Below are positions 25,425 through 40,294 of a stretch of 64,000 nt of DNA, piece by piece. Below the pieces are notes generated by a model. That model was not told where the DNA came from. It made no database searches and was given only the letters and a program-made list of their open reading frames with translations. The stretch is from Duganella dendranthematis (lineage in GTDB: Bacteria; Pseudomonadota; Gammaproteobacteria; Burkholderiales; Burkholderiaceae_D): NCBI RefSeq assembly GCF_012849375.1, contig NZ_CP051684.1:1984001-2048000 (forward strand), given 5' to 3'. The position numbers and the translations under genes were made by a program. Each line of letters starts with the position of its first letter. Position 1 is the first letter of the stretch.

Positions 25425-25585
25425 CCTTGACGGCTATAGTTCAAGCATTTACTACTTTGTGATGATGAGTTTTACTACCCAGGCATGTATCTGTCGACAC
25501 ACACCTAATAAAACTTTACTTCTTCCAGATTGTTAAAGAACGATACTGCTTTTACCTAAGCATCTCTTGCTTACGTAAAAACAGG

Positions 25586-25661
25586 TGGTGGAGGATGACG
25601 GGATCGAACCGACGACCCCCTGCTTGCAAAGCAGGTGCTCTCCCAGCTGAGCTAATCCCCC
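25586..25661 (-). tRNA. tRNA-Ala (anticodon TGC), rrn operon 2
   Basis: 76 bases, minus strand beginning GGGGGATTAGCTCAGCTGGG and ending with encoded CCA. Anticodon loop CTTTGCAAG gives TGC; T-loop GGTTCGATCCC is canonical. It lies between tRNA-Ile and 23S, the common bacterial order. Confidence 0.97.
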
Positions 25662-25686
25662 TATGGGTACCACGAATACAGGCAAC

Positions 25687-25763
25687 TGGTAGGGCTGGTT
25701 GGACTCGAACCAACGACCCCCGCGTTATCAACACGGTGCTCTAACCAGCTGAGCTACAGCCCC
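25687..25763 (-). tRNA. tRNA-Ile (anticodon GAT), rrn operon 2
   Basis: 77 bases, minus strand beginning GGGGCTGTAGCTCAGCTGG and ending with encoded CCA. Anticodon loop TTGATAAC gives GAT; T-loop GGTTCGAGTCC is canonical. Confidence 0.97.
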
Positions 25764-25838
25764 AATATTTGCTGTTCTTTTATTGTCTACAGTCGATAAG
25801 TGTGAGCGCTTGAAATGTTCCGAAGAACCTGCAAACTC

Positions 25839-27372
<1,534 letters not shown>

Positions 27373-27570
27373 AATCTCTGTTTGTGACCACTGCTGGTCA
27401 CTGGTTCGCTCTTCTCAAAAATACTGACAGTATTTCTACTGAATATTTCTTTGTTGAGCATTTAATGCTTTTTGTTGCAGCATCAAACGCCCACATTTAT
27501 CGACTGTAAATTTTTAAAGATCTTTTACTGCTTGCCGCTGAATCGTTGTGTTCAGCAGCGAAGAGATGAG
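27373..27570 (-). promoter_or_regulatory. rrn operon 2 leader
   Basis: Transcribed leader with the boxA-like element GATCTTTAAAAATTTACAG (minus strand, 27505-27523). The 16S-proximal hairpin TGACCAGCAGTGGTCA differs from operon 1 and matches operon 3. Confidence 0.65.
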
Positions 27571-27599
27571 ATTATGCTGCATGGCATTGATTCCGTCAA
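27571..27599 (-). promoter_or_regulatory. rrn operon 2 promoter P2
   Basis: TTGACG (27594-27599) and CATAAT (27571-27576) with a 17-base spacer. No equivalent of the upstream P1 promoter of operons 1 and 3 is present; the divergent symporter gene begins at 27654. Confidence 0.7.
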
Positions 27600-27653
27600 C
27601 CATCTTTTTTCAACTGATACAATCGCGTCCTCAAAAAACCTCGGCAAAATGCT

Positions 27654-29018
27654 ATGAACAATAAGACGATAGGCCGCAGCGGCTTCAGCTCCAGCTTCGG
27701 CGTACTGGCAGCAACACTAGGCTCCGCAGTAGGCCTCGGTAATATCTGGAAGTTCCCTTCCCTCACCGGCGCCAATGGCGGCGCCGGTTTCCTGCTGATT
27801 TATCTGCTGGCCACTTTATTGATCGGCCTGCCTGTGATGATCGCGGAAATCTCCATGGGTCGGGCCGCCAAGGCCAATCCCATCACCACGCTGCAGCGCC
27901 TGGCGCCGAAGAACAGTTTGCCATGGTGGCTGATCGGCGCTTCCGGCGTGCTGGCCGCCTTCCTGATTCTGTCGTTCTATTCGGAAGTGGTGGCATGGGT
28001 GTTTGCCTATGTCTTCAAGGCGATCGGTGGCAGCATCCTCAGCAGCGATCGTCATGTGACCGAAAGCGCCTTCGGTGCGCTGATCAGCGACCCGCTGCAA
28101 TCGCTGCTGTGGCAATGGGGCGTGCTGGTGTTCATCGGCGGCATTCTGCTGATGGGCGTGACCAAAGGCATTGAAGGCATTACCAAGAAACTGATGCCAG
28201 TGCTGTTCCTGTTGTTGCTGCTACTGTGTGCGGTCAGCCTGACGCTGCCCAAGGTGGCCGAGGGCCTGACTTTCCTGTTCCGCCCGGACTTCAGCAAGAT
28301 TACTTCCGGCGTGGTGCTGACCGCGATGGGCCTGGCCTTCTTCAAACTGTCGCTGGGCATGGGCACCATGATGACCTACGGCTCCTACTTCCGCGACGAC
28401 CAGAACATTCCCGCCACCACCTTCCGCGTGATGATTGCCGACCTGTTCGTCTCCATGCTGGCCGGCATCGCCATCTTCCCTGCGGTATTCAGTTTTGGCT
28501 TTGAGCCGTCGGCCGGACCGTCGCTGGTGTTCATTACGATTCCTGCGGTGTTCTCGCAAATTCCCGGCGGGCAGCTGCTGATGATTGCGTTCTTTGCGCT
28601 GGCGTCCGTCGCGGCGACCGGCGCCATGCTGTCGATGATGGAAGTGCCGGTGGTCGTGCTGCATGAACGCTTCGGCATGAGCCGCACCAAGGCCACCGTG
28701 CTGACCATCGCCATCCTGGTGGTGCTGGGCTCGACCTGCGCGCTGACCAACAGCACGCTGGCCAACTTCAAGCTGTTCGGCATGAATATGTTCGACCTGT
28801 TCGACTTCGCCTCATCCAATGTGCTGCTGCCGTTGGGTGGCATTTTGCTAGCCTTGTTTGTCGGCTGGGTGTGGGGTAAGGACAACTTCCTGCAGGCGCT
28901 CTCCAACCACGGTGCGCTGGGCAATGGCGCCATCGCCGGCATGGTGTTCTTCCTGCTGCGCTATGTCTCGCCGCTGCTGATCCTGGTGGTGATGCTGAAA
29001 GGCCTCGGCTTGTTCTAA
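27654..29018 (+). CDS. Sodium-dependent transporter, NSS/SNF family
   Basis: 454 residues with about eleven to twelve hydrophobic helices. Helix 1 carries GSAVGLGNIWKFPSLTGANGGAGF, the sodium and substrate site signature of the neurotransmitter:sodium symporter family, followed by LIGLPVMIAEISMGR. It would import an amino acid or similar solute with sodium across the inner membrane. The ATG at 27654 follows the rrn operon 2 promoter region in divergent orientation; a TACAAT box near 27617-27622 may serve it. The receiver-kinase gene starts 45 bases downstream. Specific substrate unknown. Confidence 0.9.
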   Translation: MNNKTIGRSGFSSSFGVLAATLGSAVGLGNIWKFPSLTGANGGAGFLLIYLLATLLIGLPVMIAEISMGRAAKANPITTLQRLAPKNSLPWWLIGASGVLAAFLILSFYSEVVAWVFAYVFKAIGGSILSSDRHVTESAFGALISDPLQSLLWQWGVLVFIGGILLMGVTKGIEGITKKLMPVLFLLLLLLCAVSLTLPKVAEGLTFLFRPDFSKITSGVVLTAMGLAFFKLSLGMGTMMTYGSYFRDDQNIPATTFRVMIADLFVSMLAGIAIFPAVFSFGFEPSAGPSLVFITIPAVFSQIPGGQLLMIAFFALASVAATGAMLSMMEVPVVVLHERFGMSRTKATVLTIAILVVLGSTCALTNSTLANFKLFGMNMFDLFDFASSNVLLPLGGILLALFVGWVWGKDNFLQALSNHGALGNGAIAGMVFFLLRYVSPLLILVVMLKGLGLF

Positions 29019-29063
29019 AGCCCGTTATATACTGACCGCACCGTGAATCAATCAGGGTGCGCG

Positions 29064-30275
29064 ATGAACCAGAGCGAGGTCCCCGTTGTGCCGATGCCGA
29101 CGATACTCATCGTCGACGACTCCCCGTCGTACCTGGCCGCGCTGCTGGACCGGCTGGAACGACACGGCTTCCTGATCGTGCTGGCGCAAACTGCGGCCGA
29201 AGGCCTGATGCGCGCCGAGTTTGCCGAACCGGACTTGATCCTGCTCGATGTGGTCATGCCCGACATCGACGGCTTTGAAACCTGCCGGCGCCTCAAGGCC
29301 GGCAAGCGCACCAAGGATGTGCCGGTCATCTTCATGACCGGCCTCACCGATCCCAAACAGAAAGTCACCGGCTTTGATGCCGGCGGCGTCGACTACATCA
29401 CCAAGCCCTTCCAGATCGAAGAAGTACTGGCCCGCATCAATACCCACCTGGCGCTGCGGCGCGCCAACCTCGAACTGCAAGACATGATCGCCACACTGGC
29501 GCGGGCGCGCGAAGACCTGGTGCGCAACGAGAAGCTGGCCGGCCTTGGCGCACTGGTGGCCGGCATCGCGCACGAACTGAATACGCCGATCGGCAACAGC
29601 CTGATGGCGTCCACCACTTTCGAAATGCAGACCGACGAAATCCATCGCCACCTGACCGGCGACGGCGGCGTCACGCGCAAGGAGTTCGAGCTTTACATCG
29701 ACAACGCGCGGCTGTCGGTCGAGATCCTCAGCCGCAACCTGCAGCGCGCGGCCGACATCGTCACCAATTTCAAGCAGGTCGCGGTGGACCAGACCAGCTC
29801 GCAGCGGCGCAGCTTTTTGCTGGCGGAAGTCATCGCCGGTAATGTATTGACGCTGCAACCGACCATCAAGCGCACGCCCTTCGTCATCGAGCAATATATT
29901 CCGACGGAGTTGATGATGGAAAGTTATCCGGGGCCGCTGGGCCAGGTGGTGACCAACCTGATCAACAACGCCATCCTGCACGGCTATGAAGGCCGCAGCG
30001 ACGGGCTGATTGCGGTGAGCGCGCAGCTGTCGGCGCAAGGCTGGGTGATGCTAAGCGTGGAAGACCATGGCGCCGGCATCGCGCGCGAAGCGTTGCCGCG
30101 CATCTTCGATCCCTTCTTTACCACCAAGATGGGAGTCGGCGGCTCGGGACTGGGATTGAATATCGTGCACAACATCGTGACGGAAATCCTGGGAGGCAGG
30201 ATTGATGTGCGCAGCGAGCTGGGTGGTGGCACGTGTTTTACGTTGACGCTGCCGATGTCGGCGCCGCTGAAATGA
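29064..30275 (+). CDS. Receiver domain fused to soluble histidine kinase
   Basis: 403 residues. Residues 13-130 are a receiver domain (TILIVDDSPSYL; phospho-acceptor Asp62 in LLDVVMPD; Lys in YITKPF). A helical linker leads to the kinase core with His170 in LVAGIAHELNTPIGNS, then N box QVVTNLINNAILHG, and DHGAGI, FFTTKMGVGGSGLGLNIV (G boxes). No membrane helix, so cytoplasmic, probably a phosphorelay intermediate driven by another kinase. ATG at 29064 follows CAGGGTGCGCG; the in-frame GTG at 29043 is less likely. It lies 45 bases after the symporter gene and may be co-transcribed. Its stop overlaps the A-run of the operon 3 terminator. Confidence 0.88.
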   Translation: MNQSEVPVVPMPTILIVDDSPSYLAALLDRLERHGFLIVLAQTAAEGLMRAEFAEPDLILLDVVMPDIDGFETCRRLKAGKRTKDVPVIFMTGLTDPKQKVTGFDAGGVDYITKPFQIEEVLARINTHLALRRANLELQDMIATLARAREDLVRNEKLAGLGALVAGIAHELNTPIGNSLMASTTFEMQTDEIHRHLTGDGGVTRKEFELYIDNARLSVEILSRNLQRAADIVTNFKQVAVDQTSSQRRSFLLAEVIAGNVLTLQPTIKRTPFVIEQYIPTELMMESYPGPLGQVVTNLINNAILHGYEGRSDGLIAVSAQLSAQGWVMLSVEDHGAGIAREALPRIFDPFFTTKMGVGGSGLGLNIVHNIVTEILGGRIDVRSELGGGTCFTLTLPMSAPLK

Positions 30276-30306
30276 AAAAGGCCCGCACAGTAATCTGAGC
30301 GGGCCT
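30275..30306. terminator. Terminator downstream of rrn operon 3
   Basis: AGGCCCGC (30279-30286) pairs with GCGGGCCT (30299-30306); on the minus strand the stem is followed by a five-U run, so it mainly serves the rRNA transcript. The A-run overlaps the stop codon of the kinase gene. Confidence 0.8.
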
Positions 30307-30321
30307 AATTCGGTATAACTA

Positions 30322-30435
30322 GCTTGACGATAACCTACTTTCACACTGGTTGCAGCACTATCATCGGCGTAGAGTCGTTTCACGGTCCTGTTCGGGATGG
30401 GAAGGGGTGGGACCGACTTACTATGGTCATCAAGC
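30322..30435 (-). rRNA. rrf: 5S ribosomal RNA, rrn operon 3
   Basis: 114 bases matching the other two 5S copies, including the paired ends. Confidence 0.95.
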
Positions 30436-30595
30436 TTTAACTTGTACTGATGTCGCGATTAAATTCGCGCCACCTGAAATCTGGAAGACAGTATTATAAA
30501 CGATTTATATCGTTTATGCAGTAATTGTTTTAGGTAATGAAGTTGTATATCAACGAACGCTCAACGTACATCTTATTCTATAACCTGCTAAGGTT
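30436..30595 (-). other. Divergent 23S-5S spacer of rrn operon 3
   Basis: 160 bases, unlike the 118 and 113 base 5S-23S spacers of operons 1 and 2, which resemble each other. It contains an AT-rich stem AAACGATTTATATCGTTT and a CCTGCTAAGG instead of CCGTCAAGG beside the 23S end. No gene seen. Confidence 0.75.
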
Positions 30596-33476
<2,881 letters not shown>

Positions 33477-33665
33477 CGTTAGCTTCTGCGACTAACAGAA
33501 AGCGTTTATAGGAATAAGATATTACGTTGTTACGTTTGATGATATTACAATCATTACCCACCCACGCAGTTGCCCGCATGGGTCATAACAATTACTTACT
33601 GCTTCCAAATTTTTAAAGAACGAGAACTACACTTACGAATAACTGCGCCATTCGTAAAGGCAGTT

Positions 33666-33741
33666 TGGTGGAGGATGACGGGATCGAACCGACGACCCCC
33701 TGCTTGCAAAGCAGGTGCTCTCCCAGCTGAGCTAATCCCCC
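33666..33741 (-). tRNA. tRNA-Ala (anticodon TGC), rrn operon 3
   Basis: 76 bases, same sequence as the operon 2 tRNA-Ala including encoded CCA; anticodon TGC. Confidence 0.97.
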
Positions 33742-33743
33742 AA

Positions 33744-33820
33744 TGGTAGGGCTGGTTGGACTCGAACCAACGACCCCCGCGTTATCAACACGGTGCTCTA
33801 ACCAGCTGAGCTACAGCCCC
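33744..33820 (-). tRNA. tRNA-Ile (anticodon GAT), rrn operon 3
   Basis: 77 bases, same sequence as the operon 2 tRNA-Ile including encoded CCA; anticodon GAT. Only 2 bases separate it from tRNA-Ala, against 25 in operon 2. Confidence 0.97.
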
Positions 33821-33894
33821 GATGCTGTTCTCTAACTCATTACAGTCGATAAGTGTGAGCGCTTGAAAGTGATTCCGAAGAATCCTGCAAACTC

Positions 33895-35428
<1,534 letters not shown>

Positions 35429-35629
35429 AATCTCTGTTTGTGACCACTGCTGGTCACTGGTTCGCTCTTCTCAAAAATACTGACAGTATTTCTACTGAAT
35501 ATTTCTTTGTTGAGCATTTAATGCTTTTTGTTGCAGCATCAAACGCCCACATTTATCGACTGTAAATTTTTAAAGATCATTCTGTACTGCGTGCTGACAA
35601 AGCGTTTTGTTTGTCAGCGAAGAGGCAAG
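35429..35629 (-). promoter_or_regulatory. rrn operon 3 leader
   Basis: Transcribed leader with boxA-like GATCTTTAAAAATTTACAG (minus strand, 35561-35579). The 16S-proximal half matches operon 2; the promoter-proximal part matches operon 1. Confidence 0.65.
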
Positions 35630-35658
35630 ATTATGAGGCGTTTCGAATATTTCGTCAA
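35630..35658 (-). promoter_or_regulatory. rrn operon 3 promoter P2
   Basis: TTGACG (35653-35658) and CATAAT (35630-35635) with a 17-base spacer. Confidence 0.75.
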
Positions 35659-35725
35659 GCGCTACTTCTTCTCTTCTTTTCTCACGCAACGCCGCATTTG
35701 CATGTGTTGTTTTGTGAGGGACAGA

Positions 35726-35754
35726 ATCATAACAAGGGCAAGCGCGTCTGGCAA
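35726..35754 (-). promoter_or_regulatory. rrn operon 3 promoter P1 (upstream, tandem)
   Basis: TTGCCA (35749-35754) and TATGAT (35726-35731) spaced 17 bases, matching operon 1 P1 although the spacer sequence itself differs. It abuts the start of the divergent radical SAM gene. Confidence 0.6.
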
Positions 35755-35769
35755 GGGTAAAATACGCGA

Positions 35770-37242
35770 ATGTCTATCTTACTTACTACGCTCAACGCCC
35801 GCTACACCCATGCGTCGCTGGGCCTGCGCTATTTGCTGGCGAATATGGGTGCGCTGCAGGAGCAAACCAGGCTGCAGGAATTTGTCATCGGCGCCAAGAC
35901 CACCGAGATTGTGGAACGCATCCTGGCGCATGCGCCGAAGGTCGTCGGCTTCGGCATCTATATATGGAACGTCGAGGAAACCACCAGGGTCGTCGCCATG
36001 CTCAAGCGCGTGGCGCCGCACGTGGCCGTGGTGCTGGGCGGCCCCGAGGTGTCGCACGAGACCAATGAGCAGGAAATCGTCAAGCTGGCCGACTATGTAG
36101 TGACCGGCTGGGGCGAGATCACCTTCCCCAAGCTGTGCGCCGAGATTCTCAACGGCCCCAAGCCGCTGATGAAGGTGCACGCCGGCGTCCAGCCGCCCGT
36201 CAACGACCTCGCGCTGCCCTACTCTTTATATAGCGACGACGACATCAAGAACCGCACCTTATATGTGGAAGCTTCGCGCGGCTGCCCGTTCAAGTGCGAG
36301 TTCTGCCTGTCTGCGCTGGACAAGACGGCCTGGCCGTTCGCGCTGGATAACTTCCTGGCGGAGATGGAATCGCTGCACCAGCGCGGCGCGCGGCTGTTCA
36401 AGTTTGTCGACCGCACCTTCAACCTGAATATCAAGACCAGCCTGAAGATCATGCAGTTCTTCCTGGATAAGCTGGAAGCCAATCCGGACGATCCGGTCTA
36501 CGCCCACTTCGAGCTGGTGCCGGACCATCTGCCGGACGCGCTGAAAGAGGGCATCAGCAAGTTCCCGCCCGGCGCGCTGCAATTCGAGATCGGCATCCAG
36601 AGCTTTAATCCCGCGGTGCAGACGCTGGTCAGCCGCAAACAGGATAACCAGAAGGCGGCCGACAATATCCGCTGGCTGACCACGCAATCGCATGCGCACA
36701 TGCACGTCGACCTGATCGCCGGACTGCCCGGCGAGACGGTGGAGAGCTTCGCCGAGGGCTTCAACAAGCTGTGGGCGCTGGAGCCGCATGAGATCCAGTT
36801 CGGGATTCTGAAGCGCTTGCGCGGCACACCGATCATTCGCCATACGCAGGAATTCGGCATGGTGTATGACCCATATCCGCCATACACCATCCTGGCCAAC
36901 CGAGATATTGATTTTTCAACCATGCAGCGGCTGGTGCGGTTTGCCCGCTATTGGGATCTGGTGGCGAATTCCGGACGCTTCGGCAATACGCTGCCGGTGC
37001 TGCTGGACGACGCGCCGTTCCAGCGGTTTATGGCGTTTTCGGACTGGTTATATGCCAATACCGATGCCACGCACCGGATTGCGCTGGAGCGGCTGGTGGC
37101 CATGGTGGCGCGCTATCTGCAAACCCAGGGCATGGACAAGGCCGACGCCGAAGCGCTGCTGGCCAGCGACTATGCGGGGGCGAAACCCAAGCCCGCCGAG
37201 ACCCCGGCTCCCAAACGGCAGGCGCGCAGGCTAGCTGCCTGA
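35770..37242 (+). CDS. B12-binding domain radical SAM protein
   Basis: 490 residues. Residues 1-125 form a cobalamin-binding-like domain (VVGFGIYIWNVEETTRVV, VVLGGPEVSHE). The radical SAM domain follows with the 4Fe-4S cysteines Cys172, Cys176 and Cys179 in SRGCPFKCEFCLSA, then the EIGIQSFNP and HVDLIAGLPGET strands typical of the methylthiotransferase/oxygen-independent group. The C-terminal ~150 residues resemble the DUF4080 extension. The reaction is unknown; methyl transfer or rearrangement is possible. Start ATG 35770 is 15 bases past the -35 of rrn operon 3 P1 in the opposite direction, so the two promoters interlock. Followed by a palindromic repeat. Confidence 0.85.
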   Translation: MSILLTTLNARYTHASLGLRYLLANMGALQEQTRLQEFVIGAKTTEIVERILAHAPKVVGFGIYIWNVEETTRVVAMLKRVAPHVAVVLGGPEVSHETNEQEIVKLADYVVTGWGEITFPKLCAEILNGPKPLMKVHAGVQPPVNDLALPYSLYSDDDIKNRTLYVEASRGCPFKCEFCLSALDKTAWPFALDNFLAEMESLHQRGARLFKFVDRTFNLNIKTSLKIMQFFLDKLEANPDDPVYAHFELVPDHLPDALKEGISKFPPGALQFEIGIQSFNPAVQTLVSRKQDNQKAADNIRWLTTQSHAHMHVDLIAGLPGETVESFAEGFNKLWALEPHEIQFGILKRLRGTPIIRHTQEFGMVYDPYPPYTILANRDIDFSTMQRLVRFARYWDLVANSGRFGNTLPVLLDDAPFQRFMAFSDWLYANTDATHRIALERLVAMVARYLQTQGMDKADAEALLASDYAGAKPKPAETPAPKRQARRLAA

Positions 37243-37268
37243 TGCGTCCACCCCGCACACCGCAAACA

Positions 37269-37298
37269 GGGGTCTGACCCCAAACGGGGTCAGACCCC
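37269..37298. repeat. GGGGTCTGACCCC palindromic repeat, copy 1
   Basis: GGGGTCTGACCCC (37269-37281), AAAC loop, GGGGTCAGACCCC (37286-37298): perfect 13-base arms, in the gap between two co-oriented genes. A related copy is at 44490-44518. It resembles REP-type dispersed repeats found in intergenic spaces of many proteobacteria. Confidence 0.7.
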
Positions 37299-37390
37299 AC
37301 GGCTCCCCCGGGGTCCGCCTTTAGAGAGGCAGCACACCCCGGACACAGGCTGTGGTGGCGGCAAGTGTCAATCTCCCTTAAACTTGCAGC

Positions 37391-38503
37391 ATGCCTATTG
37401 CCCAAGAGCCTACCCTGACCCTGAATGCCGGCGCCGTTGCCGCGACCGGCACTTGGCAGGTACACGCTCTCGCGCAAGGCAAGGCGATGGCCACCATCAC
37501 CACTTTTCTCAAGGCGCTCAAGGGCGACCATCTGAAATGGGACCTGTCGGCCGTCGCCAGCATGGACCATATCGGCGCCCAGTTGCTGTGGAACGCCTGG
37601 GGTAAAACCCGCCCGGCCGAGCTGCAACTGCCGCCGGAGCTGGAAGAATTCTTCAATCGCCTGGAAACCACCGGCACGCTGGAACTGCCGCGCCCACGCC
37701 AGAATCGCCTGACCCTGGTGATGAAGCTGGGCTTCGCCATGCTGCTGTTCTTCGAACACCTGACCGGCCTGCTCCGGCTGGTGGGCCAGGTGGTGCTGGA
37801 CCTGGGCCGCTTCCTGCGCAATCCGCTGCGCGGGCCGTGGAAGGAAATCTCCGCCAATATCTACCACGCCGGCTTCCAGGCGCTGGGCATTACGGCGCTG
37901 GTCGGCTTCCTGATCGGCGTGGTGTTCTCCTTCCTGTCTGCGCAGCAGTTGCGCAACTTTGGCGGCGACGTGTTCCTGGTCAATCTGCTGGGCATGAGCA
38001 TCATCCGCGAACTGGGGCCGCTGCTGGCCGCGATCCTGGTGGCCGGCCGCTCCGGTTCTTCCATCACCGCGCAGCTGGGCGTAATGCGCGTGACCGAGGA
38101 ACTCGACGCCATGCTGGTGATGGGCATCTCGCACGGCTTCCGCCTGATCATGCCGAAGGTGCTGGCCCTGGCGATTGCGATGCCGCTGCTGGTGATCTGG
38201 ACCGATACCATCGCGCTGCTGGGCGGCATGCTGTCGGCCAAGGTGGAACTCAACCTGTCGCCGCAATACTTCCTGCTCAAGCTGCCGGAGGCGGTGCCGC
38301 TGTCGAATTATATGATCGGCATCGGCAAGGGTGCCGTGTTCGGCATGCTGATCGCGCTGGTGTCCTGCCACTTCGGCCTGCGCATCAAGCCGAATACCGA
38401 AAGCCTGGGCCGCGGCACCACCACCTCGGTGGTTTCGGCGATTACCGCCGTGATCCTGGCCGACGCCGTGTTCGCGATTGTCTTCAGCGGCGTGGGGTTC
38501 TGA
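37391..38503 (+). CDS. mlaE: MlaE-type lipid transport permease with N-terminal STAS-like domain
   Basis: 370 residues. Residues about 1-100 resemble a STAS domain (LKWDLSAVASMDHIGAQLLWNAW), the rest is an MlaE/YrbE permease with five or so membrane helices and the signatures LGMSIIRELGPLLAAILVAGRSGSSITAQLG and EELDAMLVMGI. It would form the membrane core of an ABC lipid transporter moving phospholipids between inner and outer membrane. In the classical Mla system the STAS protein MlaB is separate; here it appears fused. Its stop overlaps the start of the ATPase gene (TGATG), and the MCE and lipoprotein genes follow, confirming the system. No strong ribosome site before the ATG. Confidence 0.9.
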   Translation: MPIAQEPTLTLNAGAVAATGTWQVHALAQGKAMATITTFLKALKGDHLKWDLSAVASMDHIGAQLLWNAWGKTRPAELQLPPELEEFFNRLETTGTLELPRPRQNRLTLVMKLGFAMLLFFEHLTGLLRLVGQVVLDLGRFLRNPLRGPWKEISANIYHAGFQALGITALVGFLIGVVFSFLSAQQLRNFGGDVFLVNLLGMSIIRELGPLLAAILVAGRSGSSITAQLGVMRVTEELDAMLVMGISHGFRLIMPKVLALAIAMPLLVIWTDTIALLGGMLSAKVELNLSPQYFLLKLPEAVPLSNYMIGIGKGAVFGMLIALVSCHFGLRIKPNTESLGRGTTTSVVSAITAVILADAVFAIVFSGVGF

Positions 38504-39345
38504 TGAGTGAACAAGAAAGCACCTGCGGCCCCGGCACCGGCGAACTGACCTTGGACGGCAGCGTGCCGGTGGTCGAAATCACCGGCCTGTGGACCAAGTA
38601 CGGCCGCACAGTGGTACACCAGGACTTGAACCTGGAAATCGAACAGGGCGAGATCATGTCCATCGTCGGCGGCTCCGGTACCGGCAAGACCACGCTGGTG
38701 CGCCAGATGCTGGGGCTGGAGCGACCGGCGCGCGGCTGCGTGCGGGTATTCGGCGAAGACATCAGCGCCATCGACTCCGACCAGCTGCAACAACTGCGCA
38801 ATCACTGGGGCATGCTGTTCCAGCAAGGCGCGCTGTATTCGGCGCTGACGGTGTTCGAAAACATCGCCCAGCCGATGCGCGAATTGCAGGTGCTGCCGGA
38901 AGACCTGATCCGCGACGCCGTGCTGCTGAAGATGAATATGGTCGGCATGGGCCCGGAACAGGCCAACAAGATGCCGTCCGACCTGTCCGGCGGCATGGTC
39001 AAGCGGGTGGCGCTGGCGCGCGCGCTGGCGCTGGAGCCGAAACTGCTATTCCTCGACGAACCGACCGCCGGCCTCGATCCCGACCTGTCGGAAGCGTTCG
39101 TCACACTGATTAAATCGCTGCACCGCGAGCTGGGCCTGACGGTGGTGATGGTCACCCACGACCTCGACACGCTGTTCGCGCTGTCGACCCGGATTGCGGT
39201 GCTGGCGGAAAAACACGTGATCGCGCTCGGCCCGCTGCGCGATGTGCTGAAAGTAGACCATCCGTTCATCAAAGAGTTCTTCCTCGGCGATCGCGGCCGC
39301 CGCGCGCTGGAAGCGCTGGACGACAAAACACCCACGGAGCACTGA
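38503..39345 (+). CDS. mlaF: MlaF-type ABC transporter ATPase
   Basis: 280 residues. Walker A GGSGTGKTT (residues 56-64), Q-loop LFQQGALYSALTVFENIA, signature LSGGMVKRVALARALA (the LSGGMxKR form typical of MlaF), Walker B KLLFLDEPTAGLDP and switch His in VVMVTHD. It energises lipid movement by the MlaE permease at the inner membrane. The ATG overlaps the permease stop and its own stop overlaps the MCE gene start (TGATG both times), showing tight translational coupling. Confidence 0.93.
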   Translation: MSEQESTCGPGTGELTLDGSVPVVEITGLWTKYGRTVVHQDLNLEIEQGEIMSIVGGSGTGKTTLVRQMLGLERPARGCVRVFGEDISAIDSDQLQQLRNHWGMLFQQGALYSALTVFENIAQPMRELQVLPEDLIRDAVLLKMNMVGMGPEQANKMPSDLSGGMVKRVALARALALEPKLLFLDEPTAGLDPDLSEAFVTLIKSLHRELGLTVVMVTHDLDTLFALSTRIAVLAEKHVIALGPLRDVLKVDHPFIKEFFLGDRGRRALEALDDKTPTEH

Positions 39346-40283
39346 TGGAAAATAGATCGCATGCCCTGACTACCGGCTTTTTCACGATCACGCTGTTGAT
39401 AGCGGCGATCCTGTACGGCCTCTGGTTCAACCGCGACCGCGTCGAGCGCACGCCGTATGTGATTGCCACCGCGCAGTCCATTCCCGGCCTCAATCCGCAG
39501 GCGCCGATCCGCTACCGCGGGCTGGAAGTGGGCCGCGTCGGCAGCATCGCCTTCGATCCCAAGGTGACCGGCCAGATCGTGGTGACCTTGAATATCAACT
39601 CCGACGCGCCGATCACCACCACCACCTTCGCCTCGCTCGGTTACCAGGGCGTGACCGGCATCGCCTTCATTTCGCTGGACGATGACAAGGTCGGCTCGCC
39701 GCGGCTGCCGTCGAGCGCCGACCGTCCGGCCCAGATTCCGCTGCGCCAGGGCTTCTTCGATCAGCTGGAAAAGCGCGGCAAGGAGATCCTGTCGCAGACC
39801 GAGGAAGTGACCAACCGCCTGAACGAGCTGCTCAGCCCGGAACATCAAAAGGTCATGCTGGGCGCGTTCTCCGATGTCAGCGAGACGGCGCAGAAGTACC
39901 GCGAGTTGCCGGAGAAGCTGCAGCCGACCATTGACAAGCTGCCGGCGCTGGCCGAGCAGACCCAGAAGACGCTCAATTCGGTGACCGCGCTGGCCAATGA
40001 CGTCAACCACCTGACCACCAGCCTGCAAGCGCCCGGCGGCCCGATCGAGCGCATCACCACGCAGGTCGAGCGCATCGGCAGCTCGGTCGATGCCGTCGCC
40101 GGCGGCATCGAACTCGATACGCTGCCGCAGGTCAATTCGCTGTCGGACGACACGCGCGCCTCGATGCGCGCGCTGCGCAAGACCATGAACAAGATTAACG
40201 ACCGTCCACAAAGCCTGATCTTCGGCGCGCCAGGCACGCCGCCGGGCCCGGGCGAAGAAGGCTTTGCCGCGCCTGCCAAATAA
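39345..40283 (+). CDS. mlaD: MlaD-type MCE domain protein
   Basis: 312 residues. One N-terminal membrane helix (FFTITLLIAAILYGLWF) is followed by an MCE domain (IPGLNPQAPIRYRGLEVGRVGSIAFD ... SLGYQGVTGIAFISLD, about residues 38-125) and a long helical C-terminal part ending in a Gly/Pro-rich tail. MCE proteins form hexameric rings that shuttle lipids in the periplasm. It is longer than the E. coli MlaD (about 180 residues), like the MCE proteins of many Burkholderiales. Overlaps mlaF by one base. Confidence 0.9.
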   Translation: MENRSHALTTGFFTITLLIAAILYGLWFNRDRVERTPYVIATAQSIPGLNPQAPIRYRGLEVGRVGSIAFDPKVTGQIVVTLNINSDAPITTTTFASLGYQGVTGIAFISLDDDKVGSPRLPSSADRPAQIPLRQGFFDQLEKRGKEILSQTEEVTNRLNELLSPEHQKVMLGAFSDVSETAQKYRELPEKLQPTIDKLPALAEQTQKTLNSVTALANDVNHLTTSLQAPGGPIERITTQVERIGSSVDAVAGGIELDTLPQVNSLSDDTRASMRALRKTMNKINDRPQSLIFGAPGTPPGPGEEGFAAPAK

Positions 40284-40294
40284 GGATCTACAGC

